A stretch of DNA of 11,048 bases from CAZEIW01 sp964512305. GTDB lineage: Bacteria > Pseudomonadota > Gammaproteobacteria > Burkholderiales > Burkholderiaceae_F. The notes beneath the pieces were generated by a model. That model worked only from the letters and a program-made list of their open reading frames with translations. It was not told the DNA's origin and searched no databases. The stretch is from NCBI GenBank assembly GCA_964512305.1, contig CAZEIW010000162.1:1-11048 (forward strand). The letters run 5' to 3'. Positions within the stretch are counted from its first letter, which is position 1; each line of letters begins with the position of its first letter. Shown in pieces: positions 6,790 to 11,048 of the stretch. The position numbers and the translations under genes were made by a program.

Positions 6790-7611
6790 TCAGGCGGCGA
6801 GCATCCGCACTTCCCTCTGCGGCACCGGGATCGCGATGTTGCGGCTGCGGAAGGCGTCCAGGATCGCCTGGTAGATCTCGCCTCCCGCCGCGGCGTAGTC
6901 GGGAGCGCCGACCCAGGGTCCGACGCCGATGACGATCGACGAATCGGCGAGGCGCGAGATGCTGGCGCTGCCCTTCGGATCCTTGAGCACGCGCGAATTG
7001 GCGGCCAGCACGTCCCCGATCAGTGAAAGCGCGAGCGGGATGTCGGCCCCGTACGACACGCGCACCTCGACCGCGAGCTGCCTGATGCGGCCGTAGTTGT
7101 GCAGGATCTCGCCCGTGATCTTGCGGTTCGGGATCACGACGCGCGACAGGTCGGCGTGCCCGAGCACAGTGTTGAAGATGCCGACCTCCAGCACCTCGCC
7201 TTCCTCCTTGACGATCGAGATGTAGTTGCCCACCGTATATGGGCGAGTGAAGATGATCGTGAGACCCGCGGCGGCGTTGCCGAGAACGCCCTGCATCGCC
7301 AGCGCGATCCCGGCGCCGGCGACCCCCAGGCCGGCGATCAGCGGCAGCAGCTCGACCCCGAGGTTCTGCAGCGCCATGATCGCGAACAGTCCGAGAACCA
7401 CCACGCGAACCGTGCGCACCAGCAGCAGGCGGACTGGCTGGTCGAGGTGGAAGCCGCTGAGCGCCTTGGCGGTCATCCGCCCGAGCCACTGGCCGCACAG
7501 GTAGCCGGCGACGAGCATCAGGATCGCGACCACCAGCTTGGGGCCGAATTTCATCCCCATGTCGATCGCCATGGTCTTGATCTGGTCGATGGTGTGCAAC
7601 TGCGCTTCCAT
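6790..7611 (-). CDS. MscS-family small-conductance mechanosensitive channel
   Basis: A 273-residue inner-membrane channel that should open under membrane tension and release solutes during osmotic downshift; E. coli MscS is 286 residues. Two N-terminal helices lie at about 24-45 and 62-85. The pore helix TM3 spans about 93-128, with the Gly/Ala pattern GLGVAGAGIALAMQGVLGNA and then AGLTIIFTRPYTVGNYI; the common VGD is VGN here. The rest is the cytoplasmic beta and alpha/beta cage domain, including VVIPNRKITGEILHNY. The ATG at 7611 follows AGGGGA at 5 bases, a clear ribosome site. It sits 27 bases after the methyltransferase and 32 before the MFS gene, so it is the middle gene of a probable operon. 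Confidence 0.94.
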   Translation of the reverse strand: MEAQLHTIDQIKTMAIDMGMKFGPKLVVAILMLVAGYLCGQWLGRMTAKALSGFHLDQPVRLLLVRTVRVVVLGLFAIMALQNLGVELLPLIAGLGVAGAGIALAMQGVLGNAAAGLTIIFTRPYTVGNYISIVKEEGEVLEVGIFNTVLGHADLSRVVIPNRKITGEILHNYGRIRQLAVEVRVSYGADIPLALSLIGDVLAANSRVLKDPKGSASISRLADSSIVIGVGPWVGAPDYAAAGGEIYQAILDAFRSRNIAIPVPQREVRMLAA

Positions 7612-7638
7612 AGGATCCCCTCTCGATGGCCGGCCCTC

Positions 7639-8454
7639 TCACCGGGGTCCGGGTTTGTTTCCCCAAGCCTTGAAGAACGTGTAGCAGAAAACGCCGCCGG
7701 CACCAGCGGTCCGGTGCAGCGCGCGGACGCCTTCGTCGAAGGACTCCGCCGCGATCATGCCGGCCTCGGTCGCGGCGCCGCGGACGCCTTCGATCATCGC
7801 CGTGAACGTCTTCTTCGTGAAGCCGTCAACGAGCTCCGGCCTGCCCGGGTCCGCGTACACCATCCGCGGCGAGACACGCACCTCGTCGAAGCCGGCCTGC
7901 TGCAGCAAGGGATAAAGCTGGCGGCCGATCAGCGCATTGCCGCCCGCCGCCCGCTGCAATTCGACCAGGCAGCGGATCGCCGCGCGCGCGGCGTCGCTGT
8001 CGGGATGGAAATACGCCGACCCGTGGTCGCCCTCGATCACGGTCATCGTCCCGCCGGCGCGCAGGACCTGCTTGAGGCGCTCCAGCGCCTCGACCGGATG
8101 CGGGAGATGCTCGAGGACGAAGCAGACGAAGACGTGGTCGAAGGTCGCCGGCGCGAACGGCAGCGCGAAGATGTCGGCCTGAGCGAATTGAACGTTGTCG
8201 AGACCGGCGGCTTCGACCCTGGCGCGCGCCTGCGCGATCGACGCCGCCGAAATGTCGACCGACGTGATCCGCGCGCCGGGGCTGTTGCGCGCCAGCGGCA
8301 CGGTCTGCGCGCCGACGCCGCAGCCGGCCTCGAGGACCCGGCTGCCTTCGGGGAAAGATGTATCCGAGTGCAGCAGTTCGACCAGCGTGCGCGCCTGGTC
8401 CTGCAGGCGCGTGCTTTCGTGCGAGTCGTAGCCGTGTACATAAGGCCGGTTCAT
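7639..8454 (-). CDS. Class I SAM-dependent methyltransferase
   Basis: A 271-residue cytosolic methyltransferase with a Rossmann-type SAM fold. Motif I is VLEAGCGVGAQT at 40-51, the acidic end of strand 2 is D67 in ITSVDIS, then AQADIF at 91-96 and DHVFVCFVLEHLPHP at 106-120 (strand 4 region). The C-terminal part, with EGDHGSAYFHPDS, GRQLYPLLQQAGF and FCYTFFKAW, matches a conserved methyltransferase family I recognise from bacteria and archaea whose substrate I do not know. I chose the ATG at 8454, with GGACGGGA just upstream, over an in-frame TTG at 8499, because the conserved family sequence starts at YVHGYDSHE. It appears to lead a three-gene unit with mscS and the MFS exporter and is divergent from groES. 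Substrate and link to the channel are unknown. Confidence 0.9.
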   Translation of the reverse strand: MNRPYVHGYDSHESTRLQDQARTLVELLHSDTSFPEGSRVLEAGCGVGAQTVPLARNSPGARITSVDISAASIAQARARVEAAGLDNVQFAQADIFALPFAPATFDHVFVCFVLEHLPHPVEALERLKQVLRAGGTMTVIEGDHGSAYFHPDSDAARAAIRCLVELQRAAGGNALIGRQLYPLLQQAGFDEVRVSPRMVYADPGRPELVDGFTKKTFTAMIEGVRGAATEAGMIAAESFDEGVRALHRTAGAGGVFCYTFFKAWGNKPGPR

Positions 8455-8535
8455 CGTCCCGTCCGCGGGTGGGGCAGCAGGGCGTCGATTGTCCCGCAAG
8501 GGGCGCCGGGCGGTCCGCTCGCGTGGTGCCCTCGA

Positions 8536-8562
8536 ATCATAGATGTAAGCGCACGCTCACAT
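8536..8562 (-). promoter_or_regulatory. Candidate operator and -10 for the methyltransferase operon
   Basis: The palindrome ATGTAAGCGCACGCTCACAT at 8543-8562 has nine-base arms with one mismatched pair and a two-base centre. On the minus strand TATGAT (8541-8536, 5 of 6 to consensus) follows directly and could be the -10 of a promoter whose spacer is the palindrome; the matching -35 is poor, as in activator-dependent or tightly repressed promoters. The arms are extended by an outer TCATAGA/TCTATGA pair (8537-8543 and 8568-8574). The binding protein is unknown; TetR-like regulators often use such sites. Confidence 0.5.
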
Positions 8563-8604
8563 GGAAGTCTATGACGGTCGGGAAGGTCGGTCGGCCGGCC
8601 CCGG

Positions 8605-8632
8605 TTGACGGCGCCCCGCGCCTGCCTATAAT
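8605..8632 (+). promoter_or_regulatory. groESL sigma70-type promoter
   Basis: TTGACG (8605-8610, 5 of 6 to the -35 consensus), a 16-base spacer and a perfect TATAAT (8627-8632). Transcription should start near 8638-8640, giving a leader of about 105 bases before groES. I found no sigma32-type sequence nearby, so heat control probably rests on HrcA at the overlapping CIRCE. Confidence 0.88.
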
Positions 8633-8658
8633 CAGCACTCCGCTGCATCGAGTGCTAA
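8632..8658. promoter_or_regulatory. CIRCE element (HrcA operator)
   Basis: TCAGCACTC, nine bases, GAGTGCTAA. This matches the CIRCE consensus TTAGCACTC-N9-GAGTGCTAA at 17 of 18 arm positions with the exact spacing. It begins on the last base of the groESL -10 and covers the expected start site, so bound HrcA would block RNA polymerase; HrcA is released on heat shock. The hrcA gene itself is not in the window. Confidence 0.95.
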
Positions 8659-8674
8659 TCGTGTCGATGCAGTG
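8641..8674 (+). promoter_or_regulatory. Leader hairpin overlapping CIRCE
   Basis: CTGCATCGA (8643-8651) pairs perfectly with TCGATGCAG (8664-8672), extended by a G-U and a C-G pair to 8641 and 8674, with a 12-base loop. The left arm is the CIRCE spacer plus the first two bases of its right arm. In RNA this hairpin would sit at the very 5' end of the groESL transcript and cannot coexist with a CIRCE hairpin. Confidence 0.6.
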
Positions 8675-8696
8675 CGAAGACAAAAGACTTTGGCCT

Positions 8697-8715
8697 CCCC
8701 GACCGCAAGTCGGGG
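8697..8715 (+). promoter_or_regulatory. Second hairpin in the groES leader
   Basis: CCCCGAC, five-base loop CGCAA, GTCGGGG: a seven-pair GC-rich hairpin ending 17 bases before the groES ribosome site (AGGAG at 8733-8737). It does not cover the ribosome site, so it is more likely an mRNA stabiliser or insulator than a thermosensor. There is no U-run, so it is not a terminator. Confidence 0.5.
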
Positions 8716-8742
8716 CCTTCGAGGGTTTCGTCAGGAGAAGCT

Positions 8743-9030
8743 ATGAAGATTCGTCCTTTGCACGATCGCGTGATCGTCAAGCGCCTCGACACCGAGCGCA
8801 AAACCGCGTCGGGCATCGTGATCCCGGACAACGCGGCTGAAAAACCGGACCAGGGCGAAGTCGTCGCCGTCGGCCCGGGCAAGAAAGACGACAACGGCAA
8901 GCTGATCCCCGTCGATCTGAAGGTCGGCGACCGCGTCCTGTTCGGCAAGTATTCCGGCCAGGCCGTCAAGGTCGAGGGCGACGAGCTGCTCGTGATGCGC
9001 GAGGAAGACATCATGGGCGTGATCGCCTGA
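8743..9030 (+). CDS. groES: Co-chaperonin GroES (Cpn10)
   Basis: A 95-residue protein, normal for GroES. It starts MKIRPLHDRVIVKRLD and includes the mobile loop around residues 17-33 (ERKTASGIVIPDNAAEK) that docks on GroEL, the roof-loop region near GPGKKDDNGK, and the end EGDELLVMREEDIMGVIA. The heptamer caps the GroEL ring and closes the folding chamber in the cytosol. The ATG at 8743 has AGGAG 5 bases upstream. It is the first gene of the groESL operon, under the promoter and CIRCE just upstream, with 80 bases to groEL. Nothing in the protein looks unusual. Confidence 0.99.
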   Translation: MKIRPLHDRVIVKRLDTERKTASGIVIPDNAAEKPDQGEVVAVGPGKKDDNGKLIPVDLKVGDRVLFGKYSGQAVKVEGDELLVMREEDIMGVIA

Positions 9031-9057
9031 GCGGAGTCTGCCGCTCGAAGGTTTGCG

Positions 9058-9078
9058 GCCGGTCGCGCGGCGACCGGC
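9058..9078 (+). promoter_or_regulatory. groES-groEL intercistronic hairpin
   Basis: GCCGGTCGC, loop GCG, GCGACCGGC: a nine-pair perfect stem, 22 bases before the groEL ribosome site (GGAG at 9100-9103). A smaller GCGG/CCGC stem lies at 9031-9044, right after the groES stop. With no U-run it should not terminate. In Agrobacterium the groESL mRNA is known to be cleaved between the two genes, and such a hairpin could serve the same role here. Confidence 0.6.
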
Positions 9079-9110
9079 TGATGGTCTGAACCAATTTTCG
9101 GAGTTTCTGT

Positions 9111-10757
<1,647 letters not shown>

Positions 10758-10782
10758 GTCCACGCGACTTGCACCCATGACG

Positions 10783-10811
10783 AATGCCCCGCGCGAGCGG
10801 GGCATTTTTTT
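10783..10811 (+). terminator. groESL intrinsic terminator
   Basis: AATGCCCCGC, loop GCGA, GCGGGGCATT: a ten-pair GC-rich stem with a GNRA-type tetraloop, running directly into seven T (10805-10811). It starts 26 bases after the groEL stop. A textbook rho-independent terminator. Confidence 0.97.
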
Positions 10812-10878
10812 GGTGCGTGCGGTGGCCGTACGCGCTTCAGCCCCACGCCGACCCTCGGGGCGGGCCCCTGAGGGCAGG

Positions 10879-10922
10879 CGTGGATGGCCGGGACAAGCCC
10901 GGCCATGACAGCGCTATCGGCG
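10879..10922 (+). repeat. REP-like unit A
   Basis: Begins CGTGGATGGCCGGGAC; hairpin ATGGCCGGG (10884-10892), loop ACAAG, CCCGGCCAT (10898-10906). It is a direct repeat of unit B at 11005-11048: 44 bases with five differences, all of them transitions. Confidence 0.85.
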
Positions 10923-10935
10923 GCCTCCGTAGCAG

Positions 10936-10971
10936 GCGTCATCCCCGGGCGCAGTCCCGGGGATCCACGTC
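10936..10971 (-). repeat. REP-like unit C, inverted
   Basis: Hairpin ATCCCCGGG (10941-10949), six-base loop, CCCGGGGAT (10956-10964). Read on the minus strand it starts GACGTGGATCCCCGGGAC, so it has the same frame as units A and B (GTGGAT, stem, GGGAC, loop, stem, ATGAC) but with CC/GG swapped at the outer stem, in compensatory fashion. Confidence 0.8.
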
Positions 10972-11004
10972 GGCGTGGGGCTGAAGCGCCTTGTCTCGCC
11001 CCGA

Positions 11005-11048
11005 CGTGGATGGCCGGGACGAGCCCGGCCATGACGGTGCTATTGGTG
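11005..11048 (+). repeat. REP-like unit B, at the window edge
   Basis: Hairpin ATGGCCGGG (11010-11018), loop ACGAG, CCCGGCCAT (11024-11032). It matches unit A to the last base of the window, so the repeat probably continues beyond it. Confidence 0.85.

Larger units (their letters stand above)
10832..11048. repeat. REP-like palindromic repeat cluster
   Basis: No gene is visible here. A perfect 21-base inverted repeat (10832-10852 against 10969-10989, left arm beginning GCGCTTCAGCCCCACG) frames two REP-like units, and a third follows outside to the window edge. A further hairpin, CCCTCGGGG with CCCC-T-GAGGG, occupies 10852-10874. The layout resembles a BIME-type cluster of intergenic palindromes spread through many proteobacterial genomes. 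Confidence 0.85.

Noticed and set aside
5120..7666. 848-residue fusion reading of the MFS gene through mscS
   Set aside because: The first 300 residues are an out-of-frame Arg-rich translation of mscS; MFS sequence begins after the ATG at 6757.
8543..8562. Lac operator (LacI site)
   Set aside because: The half-site CGCTCACA matches the symmetric lac operator, but the spacing differs and no LacI-family gene is present, so naming the regulator is not justified.

Overview
This is a GC-rich bacterial chromosomal segment. It looks betaproteobacterial, most likely Burkholderiales or a close relative. The best evidence is the groES-groEL pair: the GroEL sequence is betaproteobacterial in character and ends in a GGM-type tail, and the operon has a sigma70-type promoter with a CIRCE (HrcA) operator. 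The LysR, YtcJ-type amidohydrolase and methyltransferase genes also fit that group. This is judged from memory of the families; no search was run.

Layout. (1) Positions 113-1696, minus strand: a LysR regulator behind a TetR regulator. Two near-identical TetR-type palindromes lie here, one over the tetR -10 box and one just upstream of lysR, so the TetR protein probably represses itself and lysR. (2) 1783-2505, minus strand: a metallo-beta-lactamase-fold protein with a degenerate metal site, divergent from (3) 2653-5123, plus strand: a ferredoxin-CDGSH-CDGSH fusion followed after 5 bases by a YtcJ-type amidohydrolase with a GTG start. (4) 5120-8454, minus strand: a likely three-gene operon, transcribed methyltransferase, then MscS-type channel, then MFS exporter with a C-terminal soluble domain. 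The amidohydrolase and the exporter converge on one CTAG whose two strands provide both stop codons. A 20-base palindrome sits just upstream of the -10 box of this operon's candidate promoter. (5) 8605-10811, plus strand: groES-groEL with a near-consensus promoter, CIRCE, a structured leader, an intercistronic hairpin and a strong intrinsic terminator. (6) 10832-11048: a cluster of three REP-like palindromic units inside a 21-bp perfect inverted-repeat frame, running off the right edge.

Most of the window is conserved housekeeping or accessory metabolism, and I see no defence island, phage or transposase. The items most worth a second look are the paired TetR operators, the hairpin interleaved with CIRCE, the tri-cluster Fe-S fusion coupled to the amidohydrolase, the operator in front of the methyltransferase operon, and the REP cluster.
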